Positions 53,221 through 60,908 of a stretch of 60,908 nucleotides of DNA are shown here, one piece after another. The DNA is taken from contig QALA01000021.1 of NCBI GenBank assembly GCA_003343565.1, forward strand, positions 1 to 60,908, written 5' to 3'. A program made the position numbers and the translations under genes. Numbering within the stretch: position 1 is the first letter of the stretch; each line of letters begins with the position of its first letter. Below the pieces are notes generated by a model that was not told the DNA's origin, made no database searches, and was given only the letters and a program-made list of their open reading frames with translations. This stretch comes from Verrucomicrobiota bacterium. Its GTDB lineage: Bacteria > Verrucomicrobiota > Verrucomicrobiia > Opitutales > Intestinicryptomonadaceae.

Positions 53221-54236
53221 AGAACAAGGTAAATCCATTGGCAATAGGAATGTTCGTCCTCGTGGCCGTGGCGATAGCGATCGTCACCGTCATGGTATTC
53301 GGGGCGGCGAAATTCTTTTCGGACACGGAGGAGGTCGTTTCGCTCTTTTCCGAGAGCGTGAACGGCTTGGACGTGGGCGCCCCAGTCAAGTACAAGGGCG
53401 TCCTCATAGGCAAGGTTTCGGCGATAAGAATCAGCGCGGAAAACCAGTCCGAGCAGGAAAATTCCGTGGCGATAGTCTACTCCATCGATATGGACATGCT
53501 CAGGCGCAAGACGCGCGGCAGGATAATCAATTTTTACGATTGGCTCGAATCGCAGGTAAAGGACGGGCTGCGCGCAAAGCTCAACTACCAGAGCATAGTG
53601 ACGGGAATGCTCTACATAGAGCTGGACTACCTTGCCGAAAAGGACGAGGATATCGAGCTTAAGTACGGCGGATTCCGATATGTGGAGGTTCCGAGCGCGA
53701 AGTCGGGATTGGCGGAGCTTGGCAAGGCCGTCGAGAAGGCCGTCATGAACATTTCCCAAATAGATTTTAGGGGGATAGCCTCAAACGCCAATTCCGCGCT
53801 TTTAAAGATAAACGCCAAACTTGAGGAACTGGACGTAAAGGGCATGTCGGCCAAACTTGCCGCGACGCTGGCCAATGCGGACGAACTGCTGAAAAACTCC
53901 AACGCGCTTGTGACGGATCCGAACGTGGCAAAGTCTCTGCGCGATTTGGACGCGTTTCTGGTCGAGGGTTCCAACGCCCTGACGGACATCAGGGCGGCGG
54001 TCGGCAAATTCGACGGGCTGATATCGCCGCAGTCGCCGTTCAGGTTTGAGCTCGCGCTGCTGTTTAGAAATTTGAACGAGTCAATGTCGTCCATATCGAA
54101 TTTCATGGAGTATCTCCAGCGCAATCCCAGCTCGCTGCTGACGGGGAAGGCGAATTCGGAGAGGCCCAGGGATTCCGCGCGCGGAACGGGCGCGCGGGAG
54201 GGCGGTAGCCCGTTCGGCACATCACAGGAGAGATAA
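53217..54236 (+). CDS. MCE-domain lipid-binding protein (MlaD-like)
   Basis: Membrane-anchored periplasmic subunit that forms the lipid channel. It has an N-terminal membrane helix (about 8-30), an MCE domain with the signature GAPVKYKGVLIGKVSAIRI (about 56-74), and a long C-terminal helical part (190-300) as in MCE tunnel proteins. At 339 residues it is longer than E. coli MlaD (183), more like the YrbD/Mce forms with an extended coiled region. The last ~25 residues are low-complexity and charged. Confidence 0.92.
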   Translation: MKNKVNPLAIGMFVLVAVAIAIVTVMVFGAAKFFSDTEEVVSLFSESVNGLDVGAPVKYKGVLIGKVSAIRISAENQSEQENSVAIVYSIDMDMLRRKTRGRIINFYDWLESQVKDGLRAKLNYQSIVTGMLYIELDYLAEKDEDIELKYGGFRYVEVPSAKSGLAELGKAVEKAVMNISQIDFRGIASNANSALLKINAKLEELDVKGMSAKLAATLANADELLKNSNALVTDPNVAKSLRDLDAFLVEGSNALTDIRAAVGKFDGLISPQSPFRFELALLFRNLNESMSSISNFMEYLQRNPSSLLTGKANSERPRDSARGTGAREGGSPFGTSQER

Positions 54237-54239
54237 TAT

Positions 54240-54854
54240 ATGAAGGCCAATATCTGTATTTTTGCGGCGGTAGCCGCCATTTTGTCCGGCTGCGTGGGGG
54301 ACTTCTTCCAGCCCAAAGTCGACACCGCCAAATTCTACATATTCCGCGCGCCGGAGGGCGGCGCTTCGAAAGCCGGGAAGTTCTCCGGGAACGCCAAAGT
54401 AAACCTGCTTCCGTTTACGCTGCCGGCCTATATGGGGCGACATCAAATCGTCTCTTCGGACGGTTCGAGCGGCGTGACGATATCGGAGTTCCACCGGTGG
54501 GCGGAGCTTCCGGCGGCGGGTTTCAACAGGGCGCTCGTCGAGGGAATATCCGCGCAAATGCCCGGAGCGGACGTGTACGACTATCCGTCCGTCTCGGCGT
54601 CGGCCGGCGCGCTGACGCTGCGCCTGTTTGTGGAGGAGTTTATCGGGGAATTGGATTCCGAAGTTTGGCTGATGGGCCGCTGGCAGATTGCCGGCTCCTC
54701 CCCGGCCGACGCGTTGGACAAAAAGTTCGACATAAAGGTAAAATGCGACGGCTCGTACGACTCTTACGTCTCGGCGATGAACGCGGCGATTTTCCACCTT
54801 TCGGGGCAAATCGCCGAAGGCATTTCCGAGTTCGTGTCCAAAAACAAAAAATAG
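54240..54854 (+). CDS. PqiC-like outer-membrane lipoprotein of the MCE transporter
   Basis: A 204-residue lipoprotein with lipobox LSGC (Cys17). The body matches the ABC-type transport auxiliary lipoprotein family (PqiC/YmbA), with AKFYIFRAPEG early, GVTISEFHRWAELP in the middle and a beta-rich end. It starts 3 bp after the MCE gene and very likely docks the MCE complex at the outer membrane. Its place is that of MlaC/MlaA in E. coli Mla, neither of which is present. Confidence 0.85.
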   Translation: MKANICIFAAVAAILSGCVGDFFQPKVDTAKFYIFRAPEGGASKAGKFSGNAKVNLLPFTLPAYMGRHQIVSSDGSSGVTISEFHRWAELPAAGFNRALVEGISAQMPGADVYDYPSVSASAGALTLRLFVEEFIGELDSEVWLMGRWQIAGSSPADALDKKFDIKVKCDGSYDSYVSAMNAAIFHLSGQIAEGISEFVSKNKK

Positions 54855-54864
54855 ATAAAGCGAT

Positions 54865-55770
54865 ATGAATACGGGATTATTGTTCTCAGGCCAGGGCGCG
54901 CAGAGCGTCGGCATGGCCAAGACTCTGTTTGACAATTACGGGTCCGTGCGCGAACTCTTTGCGCGCGCGGACGAGACGCTCGGCTTTGAGCTGTCGCGCC
55001 TCTGCTTCGAGGGGCCGATGGAGAAGCTGACAAAGACCAGCGTCTGCCAGCCGGCGCTCTACCTGCACGGAATGTCCGTGCTCGAAGTGTTGCGCGAGCG
55101 CGGAATGTTGGGAGAGCCCATCTGCGCGATAGGCCTTTCTTTGGGAGAACTTACCGCGCACGCGGCGGCGGGAACTTACGATTTTGAAACCGGGCTCAAA
55201 ATCGTGGCCGAGCGCGGACGCCTCATGCAGGAAGCCTGCGACGCCTCAAAGGGGGCGATGGCAAGCTTTATCGGTGGAACCGCGGAGCAGGTTCAGGAGT
55301 ATTGCGACCGGTTCGACATCGACATGGCGAACTTGAATTGTCCCGGCCAGATTGTCGTGTCTGGCGAGGCCGACAAGGTCGCGGAGGCGGTGGCGGCGGC
55401 CAAGTCCGGCGGCGAATTTAAGATGGTCGTTCCGCTGAAGGTTGCGGGGGCCTATCACAGCAGGCTGATGAAGCCCGCGCGCGACGCCTTTGAAAAGTTT
55501 TTGGAAGGCATTGAATTTAAGCGGCCCAGAATTGCGGTGTTCACAAACGTCACCGGCGAACTTTCGCAGGAGCCGGCGCAGATTAAGGAGAATCTCGTCA
55601 GGCAGGTCGTCAGTCCGGTTCGCTGGGAAAGTTGCATGCGCGCGGCCATTGGGCTTGGTGTAGAGCAGTTTTACGAATGCGGTCCGGGCGCGGTTTTGGC
55701 GGGGCTTGGAAGGCGGATTGACAAGGCCGCCCAGATAAAGTCGCTCGCCGAAATTCAGGATTTTGAGTGA
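54865..55770 (+). CDS. fabD: Malonyl-CoA:ACP transacylase FabD
   Basis: Loads malonyl groups onto acyl carrier protein for fatty acid synthesis. The 301 residues have FSGQGAQ (7-13), nucleophile Ser92 and catalytic His198 in GAYHSRLM. The elbow reads GLSLGE in place of the usual GHSLGE. It follows the lipid transporter genes by 10 bp, putting lipid synthesis and lipid transport in one transcript. A strong terminator lies 72 bp past the stop. Confidence 0.93.
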   Translation: MNTGLLFSGQGAQSVGMAKTLFDNYGSVRELFARADETLGFELSRLCFEGPMEKLTKTSVCQPALYLHGMSVLEVLRERGMLGEPICAIGLSLGELTAHAAAGTYDFETGLKIVAERGRLMQEACDASKGAMASFIGGTAEQVQEYCDRFDIDMANLNCPGQIVVSGEADKVAEAVAAAKSGGEFKMVVPLKVAGAYHSRLMKPARDAFEKFLEGIEFKRPRIAVFTNVTGELSQEPAQIKENLVRQVVSPVRWESCMRAAIGLGVEQFYECGPGAVLAGLGRRIDKAAQIKSLAEIQDFE

Positions 55771-55841
55771 CGCGGCCGCGCGGTTTGGAGGAGCCGAGTT
55801 TTCTCGACTCTCCGACGCAAGGCGCAACCGCTTTTCCATTT

Positions 55842-55880
55842 CGCCCCTGTTCGGGATTTTCCGAACGGGGGCGTTTTGTC
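55842..55880 (+). terminator. Rho-independent terminator after fabD
   Basis: A 13-bp stem CGCCCCTGTTCGG/CCGAACGGGGGCG (one G-T pair) with loop GATTTT is followed by TTTTGTCTT. It closes the MCE transporter-fabD operon. Confidence 0.92.
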
Positions 55881-56690
55881 TTATTCCGACAAGCCGTTTC
55901 CAAATGCCGCCGTTCGGCATGCGCGCCCGCGAAAATGATAAAGGGCAGGACAATTTTTGCACGGCGGAGAATGCGCGCAATATGCGCGATGCGCATAGGC
56001 GTATGCCCGAAAAAAAGCGCGGGCGCGATTAAAGCGGAAGGCGGGCGCGCCAAAAAAAATGCGCCTAAAAGACGCGGCGAAAAAATAATCCGCTGTGAGC
56101 GCGCGGCCTAAGAAAATGCGGCGCGGGAAGCAAAAACAGAAGGGATTGGAAAATGCCGGGAGACGGCTGTGGCGTTGAATAAATTTTTTTCGCGTAAAGA
56201 GTATTTGTGGCATTTCCCGCCTGACATGCGCGCAAACGGGCTAATGAATGCTTGCCTGCCAACGCGAAAGCGCGGGGGCGAAATTAAAAGCTGCGGGAAG
56301 TGGACGTACCCAAAAAATACGGTAAAAAAATAATCCGTTATGAGCGCGCGGCCTAAGAAAGCGCGGCGCGAGAAGCAAAAGCAGAAGGCATTGGGAAATA
56401 TAGAAAGAGGCGCGCGGTGCGTTAATTTTTTTTCGCGTAAAGAGTGTCAGTGATATTTCCCGCCTGGCATTCGCGTAAACGAGCTAATGAAAACTTGCCT
56501 GCCAACACAAAAGCGCGGGGGCGAAATTAAAAGTCGCGGGAAGTGGACGTACCCAAAAATACGGTAAAAAAAATCCGTTATGAGCGCGCGGCCTAAGAAA
56601 GCGCGACGCGGGAAGCAAAAACAAAAAGCGCGCGGCTGATTTTGTCCGCGCGCATATTCCGAAAAATCGAAGCCGGTTTATCGGAACAAC
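55881..56690. other. Gene-free region with 245-bp tandem repeats
   Basis: Between the fabD terminator and the small minus-strand gene. Most of it is 2.2 copies of a ~245-bp tandem repeat (separate entry). Open frames inside the repeats are not conserved between copies, so they are unlikely to be genes. Confidence 0.6.
56086..56635. repeat. Tandem repeat of about 245 bp, 2.2 copies
   Basis: Copies begin at about 56086, 56331 and 56571 with the word ATCCGYTRTGAGCGCGCGGC. Shared blocks include TTTTTTCGCGTAAAGAGT, ATTTCCCGCCTG, CTTGCCTGCCAAC, GCGCGGGGGCGAAATTAAAA and GGAAGTGGACGTACCC. The third copy is cut short near 56635. Copies are roughly 85 percent alike by eye. Confidence 0.88.
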
Positions 56691-57020
56691 CTATAATTCG
56701 TCGCGCTGAATATTTTTTCTGGTGCCCGAATTTTGCCGGCGGGCGGACGAGGTTACCTTGCCTTTTTGTCCATCGCCCGCGGTTGCGCCGGAGGCGGACT
56801 TTGAATTGTCTTTCGCCGAATCCGCCGCCGCCGATTGGGCGCGTTTTTCTTTTTCGTCTGCGGGAGCGTTCGGGCGCGAAGCGGCGCAGCAGGCGGGAGG
56901 TGTTGCTTGGCATTGGCATTGCGGATTGCTCTGCGCTGGCTGCGTCTGCCGCGCGGGCTCTTGCGCAAAGACGCACGCGGCCAGAGCCGCCGTGAACAGT
57001 AGTGTCGAAATAATTTTCAT
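56691..57020 (-). CDS. Small secreted Cys- and Ala-rich protein
   Basis: A 109-residue hypothetical protein. It has a clear signal peptide (MKIISTLLFTAALAACVFA); LAAC could also be a lipobox, so a lipoprotein is possible. A short Cys-rich stretch follows (QCQCQATPPACC, about 34-45), then a Lys/Ser/Ala-rich tail that is probably disordered. The start is ATG 57020, not the in-frame ATG at 57050, to place the signal at the N terminus. No family recognised. Confidence 0.6.
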   Translation of the reverse strand: MKIISTLLFTAALAACVFAQEPARQTQPAQSNPQCQCQATPPACCAASRPNAPADEKEKRAQSAAADSAKDNSKSASGATAGDGQKGKVTSSARRQNSGTRKNIQRDEL

Positions 57021-57320
57021 TTGCTTAGCCTTTGGCGGAAAGTTGGACATTTTGCAATTCCCGATTCGGGCAGTGCGGCGCCGAAGCGGAATTTCTGCGA
57101 AATCTTAGACATATGTGTCCGGCCTTTGTTCCGGGCGTCCGTTCGACTCCCGTTCGGCGTTTGGAGCCCGTTTGTTCGGCGCGCATCGCGGGGATAAATT
57201 TCTTGACCGGAATTTTTGCCGATTTAAAAATATTAAAATGGCGTTTGGAGCGCGCTCTAAAAGATTGCGCTCCTGTCGCCGCGCCCCGTTAACGCGACAA
57301 TCATCACAGGGGAAATTCTT
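57021..57320. other. Divergent promoter region
   Basis: Three hundred base pairs between the small secreted gene and the rhamnosidase. Nothing is recognised apart from the rhamnosidase ribosome binding site CAGGGGAA (57306-57313). Confidence 0.4.
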
Positions 57321-60092
57321 ATGAAACTTGCAAAAATAGCATTCGCCGCTCTTCCGCTTTTGGCGCCCTGCTTTGCGGTCGCCAATGAGGCGCAGTTCGC
57401 CCCGCGCGATCCGGTTGTGGGCGAAAATTTTTCCAATCCGCTCGGATACGACTTGAGCGGACTGAACTTTTCGTGGAAGATACCTCCGTTGCGGGAGGGC
57501 ATCAGGCAGACGGCTTACCGCATTGTGACGGCCCATTCCGAGGAGGGGCTGAAAGACAAGCACGCGTGGGATACCGGAAGGGTGGAGTCCTCGCAGAACA
57601 GGAATGTGCCGTATGGGGGGGAATCGGTCAAATCCCGCCAGCGCATTTGGTGGAAGGTTTTGTTTTGGGACGAGAACGGCGTCGCGTCTGAGTGGTCGAA
57701 GCCGCAGTGGTTTGAGGCGGGCCTGCTTTCCAATCTCGAATGGGGCGCAAAGTGGATTTCATCGGCCGACGCTCCCGTCGAGACAACCAAAGACTACTCC
57801 TACGGAGGGGGGAAATACGCGGGGCAGATAAAGAGGAAATTCGTGGCTCCCGCGTATGTGCGCAAAACGTTTCACTCGCAAAAGAGTGTGAAGTTTGCGC
57901 GCGCCTATGTGGCTTCGCACGGCTGGTTTCAGGCCTATGTCAACGGCAAAAAGCTCGGCGACGACTATCTGGGAACGGGTTGGACCGCCTATGAAAAGCA
58001 CACGCAGGGGCAGACCTACGATATAACGGATCTGGTTCGCCAGGGCGAAAACGCATTCGGGGCCGTTTTGACGGACGGCTGGTATTCGGGGTATCTGATG
58101 GGAAATCCGAACGCCTACGGAGTGAAGCCGGAATTGTTGGCGCGTATTGAAATAACCTACGAGGACGGAAGCGTGCTGTCCGTTTCCAGCGACGAGACTT
58201 GGAAGTATTCCGGAGGCCCCGTCGTGTTCGCCGACATATACGACGGCGAAGTTTACGACGCCCGCCTTGAAATGCCCGGCTGGAACGACGCAGGGTTTGA
58301 CGACTCTTCGTGGAAGGGCGTCGCCGCCGTTCCCATACGGGATTCCGAGAAGGTTCTGCCGCGCCGCGACCTCCCCGTGCGCAAGATGATGACCCTCAAG
58401 CCGCTTTCCGTTAAGCAGACTTCGCCCGGAACGTTTTTGTTCGACATGGGGCAAAACATGGTCGGTTGGGCCAAGATAAGGGTGCCGTCCGCGCCGGGCA
58501 GAAAGATTGTGCTGCGCTTCGGGGAAATGCTCAACAAGGACGGCTCGCTCTACAACGACAACTACCGCACGGCCAAGTCGCAGGACGTTTACATAGGGGC
58601 CGGGTCGGGAGTCGCGGAGTGGGAGCCCAATTTCACGTTTCACGGCTTCCGCTATGTGGAGATCGGCGGTCTGCCTGCGGACGCGCGGCTGGGGCCCGAC
58701 GCCGTTGAGGGCGTCGTGCTGCATACCGACATGGCCCTGACGGGAAATTTCGTCTGCTCGCACCCGAAGGTGAACGCCCTGCAAAGCAACATTCAGTGGG
58801 GGCAGCGCGGAAATTTCCTCAGCGTCCCGACGGACTGCCCGCAGCGCGACGAGCGTTTGGGCTGGACGGGCGACGCCCAAGTATTCTGTTCGACTGCCGC
58901 GTTCAACATGGACGTCTCCGCCTTCTTTTCAAAGTGGCTGTTGGACGTGCGCAATTCGCAAACCGCGTCCGGTTTCGTCCCCGACAGGGCCCCGTACCAT
59001 GAGCGTTGCGCTCCGGGGTCGTGGGGCGACAGCGCGCATGCGGCGTGGGGCGACGCCGGCGTAATCGTCCCCTGGCGCATGTGGCTGGCCTATGGAGACA
59101 AAAAGTTTCTGGCCGAATCGTTTGAATCCATGAAGAAACACTTGGACTTCATCGACAAAAATTTCGAGACGCGCTATTCCAAAGCCGGCTACGGAGACTG
59201 GCTCTGTCCGGGCGGCTCGAAGACCGAACAGGCTCTAATCGCCGCGGCCTACGCCGTTCGCGGCGCGGACATCGCCGCAAAGACCTCCGAAGTTTTGGGC
59301 GACGAGGCCGCGCGCAAAAAGTATCTCGATATGGCCGCGCGCTATCGAAAGCTGTTTGCCGAACGCTATCTGTCCGCCGACGGAACGGTCAAGGGCGACA
59401 CGCAAACCGGCTACTTATGCGCCCTCGCATTCGACGTGCTAGATGTCGACATGCGCCCGAAGGCTTTTGAAAAGCTCCTTAAGGCCGTGGAGCGCGACGG
59501 CTACCACCTCCGCACGGGCTTTGTGGGCACGCCGCTTCTGCTCAAAACCCTCTCGCGCTTCGGCCGCGACGACGTTGCAATGAAGGTGTTTTTCAAACAG
59601 ACCTATCCGTCGTGGCTGTTCTCCGTGGATCAGGGCGCGACGACCATTTGGGAGCGTTGGAACAGCTACACCGCAAAGGACGGTTTCGGCGATGTGAATA
59701 TGAATTCCTTCAACCATTACGCCTACGGCTCCGTGGGAGAGTGGATGTATGAAAAGCTCGCGGGACTGGCCATGGACGAATCCGCGCCGGGGTGGCGCAA
59801 CATAATATTCGCCCCCGCCAAGCCCGACGGTCTGACGTTCGCCTCCGCCACCTACGAGACTCCCAACGGACCGGCGAAGTCGTCTTGGAGGCTTTCCGAC
59901 GGAGTCATGGAGTGGAACATAGAAATTCCCCCGAACGCCACCGGCCGCATCGTGTTTCCCACGGACAACTTGCGCTCCATACGCCTGAACGGAAATACGG
60001 TGGACGCCTCCAAATTCGCAGACTTCGGCGGCCGCCCGTCGATTGAAGGCGTTTCGAACGGCAGGCACAACATTCTCTTGAAATTCAAATAG
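57321..60092 (+). CDS. Secreted alpha-L-rhamnosidase, GH78 family
   Basis: Releases terminal alpha-L-rhamnose from plant or bacterial glycans. The 923-residue protein has a signal peptide (cut near residue 21). Next come an N-terminal Ig-like domain, the carbohydrate-binding beta-sandwich region (FVAPAYVRKTFHS through GTGWTAYEKHT, about 174-228), and the (alpha/alpha)6 catalytic domain. The GH78 motif DCPQRDERLGWTGD lies at 505-518 with Glu511 as the likely general acid; a second conserved part GATTIWERWNSY lies near 770. A good ribosome binding site precedes the ATG. It is 10 bp upstream of the ApbE-like gene. The family call is firm; the natural substrate is not known. Confidence 0.94.
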   Translation: MKLAKIAFAALPLLAPCFAVANEAQFAPRDPVVGENFSNPLGYDLSGLNFSWKIPPLREGIRQTAYRIVTAHSEEGLKDKHAWDTGRVESSQNRNVPYGGESVKSRQRIWWKVLFWDENGVASEWSKPQWFEAGLLSNLEWGAKWISSADAPVETTKDYSYGGGKYAGQIKRKFVAPAYVRKTFHSQKSVKFARAYVASHGWFQAYVNGKKLGDDYLGTGWTAYEKHTQGQTYDITDLVRQGENAFGAVLTDGWYSGYLMGNPNAYGVKPELLARIEITYEDGSVLSVSSDETWKYSGGPVVFADIYDGEVYDARLEMPGWNDAGFDDSSWKGVAAVPIRDSEKVLPRRDLPVRKMMTLKPLSVKQTSPGTFLFDMGQNMVGWAKIRVPSAPGRKIVLRFGEMLNKDGSLYNDNYRTAKSQDVYIGAGSGVAEWEPNFTFHGFRYVEIGGLPADARLGPDAVEGVVLHTDMALTGNFVCSHPKVNALQSNIQWGQRGNFLSVPTDCPQRDERLGWTGDAQVFCSTAAFNMDVSAFFSKWLLDVRNSQTASGFVPDRAPYHERCAPGSWGDSAHAAWGDAGVIVPWRMWLAYGDKKFLAESFESMKKHLDFIDKNFETRYSKAGYGDWLCPGGSKTEQALIAAAYAVRGADIAAKTSEVLGDEAARKKYLDMAARYRKLFAERYLSADGTVKGDTQTGYLCALAFDVLDVDMRPKAFEKLLKAVERDGYHLRTGFVGTPLLLKTLSRFGRDDVAMKVFFKQTYPSWLFSVDQGATTIWERWNSYTAKDGFGDVNMNSFNHYAYGSVGEWMYEKLAGLAMDESAPGWRNIIFAPAKPDGLTFASATYETPNGPAKSSWRLSDGVMEWNIEIPPNATGRIVFPTDNLRSIRLNGNTVDASKFADFGGRPSIEGVSNGRHNILLKFK

Positions 60093-60102
60093 TCTCTTTT
60101 TC

Positions 60103-60908
60103 GTGAAAAAACGCGTTTTTGAATTTGAGCACGACGCAATGAATTCTCCGCTGCGGCTGAGCGTTTGCCATGCGTCGGAGTCGTACGCATACAGCGCGGC
60201 CATGGACTGCTTTGCGCGCCTGGACTACATAGAGGGCCTGTTGAGCCTGTACATACCGCACAGCGAGACCGACATACTCAATTCCTCCCGCGTGGGCCGC
60301 GTGTTTAAGCTCGCCGGCGAGACCGCCGAATGCCTCGTGTTGGCCTGCAACATTTCCGCGATTACCGACGGGGCAATAGACGTCTGCATGGGGGACTTTT
60401 TTCTGCGCAACAAGGGCGATTCGAGTTTGGGCGCGATAGAGAATCCCGGCCGCGCGGGATTCGAGATCGACGCCGAGAATTATCTGATAAAAAAGACCGC
60501 GCCCGGCCGCGTCGATCTCGGCGCGATAGGCAAGGGCTACGGAGTCGACGAGATTGCCAAGCTTCTGCGCAACCCGTGGAAAATCGGCGGCGCGTTTATC
60601 TCGTTTACAAGCTCGATTTACGCTCTCGGAAAAAATCCCGACAGGAAATGCTGGAGCGTGAATTTGTCCGACGATTTCTCCGTGGAGCTTCCGCCGAATA
60701 CCTCCGTCGGCTGTTCCGGAACCGCCGTTCAGGGAAACCACATATGCGACGCGCGCACCGGCAGAGCCGTTGAGAATCCGCCGTTTAGGGTTTGGGCTTT
60801 TGCCGAATCCGCCGCCGTAAGCGATGCCCTGTCCACGGCGTTTATGATTTTGCCGCGGGAGCGCGTTGGGGAAATTTGCCGGCAGTACGGTTTTCGTTCG
60901 GCAATACA
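60103..60908 (+). CDS. apbE: FAD:protein FMN transferase (ApbE family), cut by the window end
   Basis: Flavin transferase that attaches FMN covalently to Thr/Ser of redox proteins such as Rnf and Nqr subunits. The visible 268 residues from GTG 60103 read FEFEHDAMNSPLRL at the N terminus, then VDLGAIGKGYGVDEI (the FAD/Mg motif, about 149-163) and SDALSTAFMI (about 244-253), all ApbE hallmarks. No stop is reached, so the C terminus lies outside. I prefer the GTG because the EHxAM motif belongs to the protein; ATG 60139 is the alternative. No signal peptide is seen, which is unusual since many ApbE proteins are periplasmic. Confidence 0.85.
   Translation, partial: MKKRVFEFEHDAMNSPLRLSVCHASESYAYSAAMDCFARLDYIEGLLSLYIPHSETDILNSSRVGRVFKLAGETAECLVLACNISAITDGAIDVCMGDFFLRNKGDSSLGAIENPGRAGFEIDAENYLIKKTAPGRVDLGAIGKGYGVDEIAKLLRNPWKIGGAFISFTSSIYALGKNPDRKCWSVNLSDDFSVELPPNTSVGCSGTAVQGNHICDARTGRAVENPPFRVWAFAESAAVSDALSTAFMILPRERVGEICRQYGFRSAI

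Overview
The window reads as chromosomal DNA of a GC-rich, probably anaerobic bacterium of the PVC group, most likely Verrucomicrobiota (Opitutae-like). This is inference. The evidence is a very long GreA-family protein with a large N-terminal extension (a layout known from Chlamydiae and Verrucomicrobia), a protein ending in a classic PEP-CTERM sorting signal, many signal-peptide proteins for polysaccharide breakdown, a Gram-negative MCE-type lipid transporter with a PqiC-like lipoprotein, and an NAD(P)H/ferredoxin flavoprotein operon of anaerobic type. I found no tRNA, rRNA, CRISPR array, integrase or transposase.

Layout. 0.2-2.2 kb: mnmG on the minus strand, with a perfect parS-like palindrome inside a lineage-specific insertion. 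2.2-3.3 kb: AT-rich gap. 3.35-9.77 kb: complete F-type ATP synthase operon atpBEFHAGDC. 10.7-19.5 kb: surface and secreted accessory region with a PEP-CTERM protein, two tandem SGNH hydrolases that share a nearly identical 265-bp tract, long intergenic direct repeats, and three tandem paralogues of an unrecognised secreted family. 19.9-23.4 kb: minus-strand operon of an HtrA-like protein lacking its catalytic triad, metX, metW and clpP. 23.8-31.5 kb: rsmE, divergent coaC and a family-4 uracil-DNA glycosylase, a secreted putative glycosidase, and giant greA. 31.5-32.9 kb: rsmB-like methyltransferase, followed by a 1-kb AT-rich gap with tandem repeats and DnaA-box-like sites. 33.9-40.9 kb: redox operon NuoE-like, NuoF-like, NuoG/NfnA fusion and NfnB-like, then surE. 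42.8-44.3 kb: a membrane-anchored YyaL-like protein. 44.9-48.7 kb: minus-strand hemB, hisD and a PAS histidine kinase, with a decayed tandem duplication at the hemB-hisD junction. 48.8-55.8 kb: cysS, ispH, a four-gene MCE lipid transporter and fabD, closed by a strong terminator. 56-57 kb: 245-bp tandem repeats and a small secreted protein. 57.3-60.9 kb: a GH78 alpha-L-rhamnosidase and an ApbE flavin transferase cut off by the window edge.

How it fits together. The housekeeping genes (ATP synthase, Met, His and haem synthesis, isoprenoid and fatty acid synthesis, rRNA and tRNA modification) look ordinary. The most unusual item is the redox operon at 33.9-40.2 kb. It combines a HydBC/StnAB-type NADH-FMN module, a NuoG-like iron-sulfur protein fused to an NfnA-type flavin module, and a separate NfnB-type NADPH flavoprotein, which suggests a ferredoxin-linked NADH:NADP transhydrogenase with a module arrangement different from Nfn and Stn. 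Second in interest are the signs of a nearby replication origin: parS in mnmG and repeat-rich AT-rich gaps at 2.2-3.3 kb and 32.9-33.9 kb.
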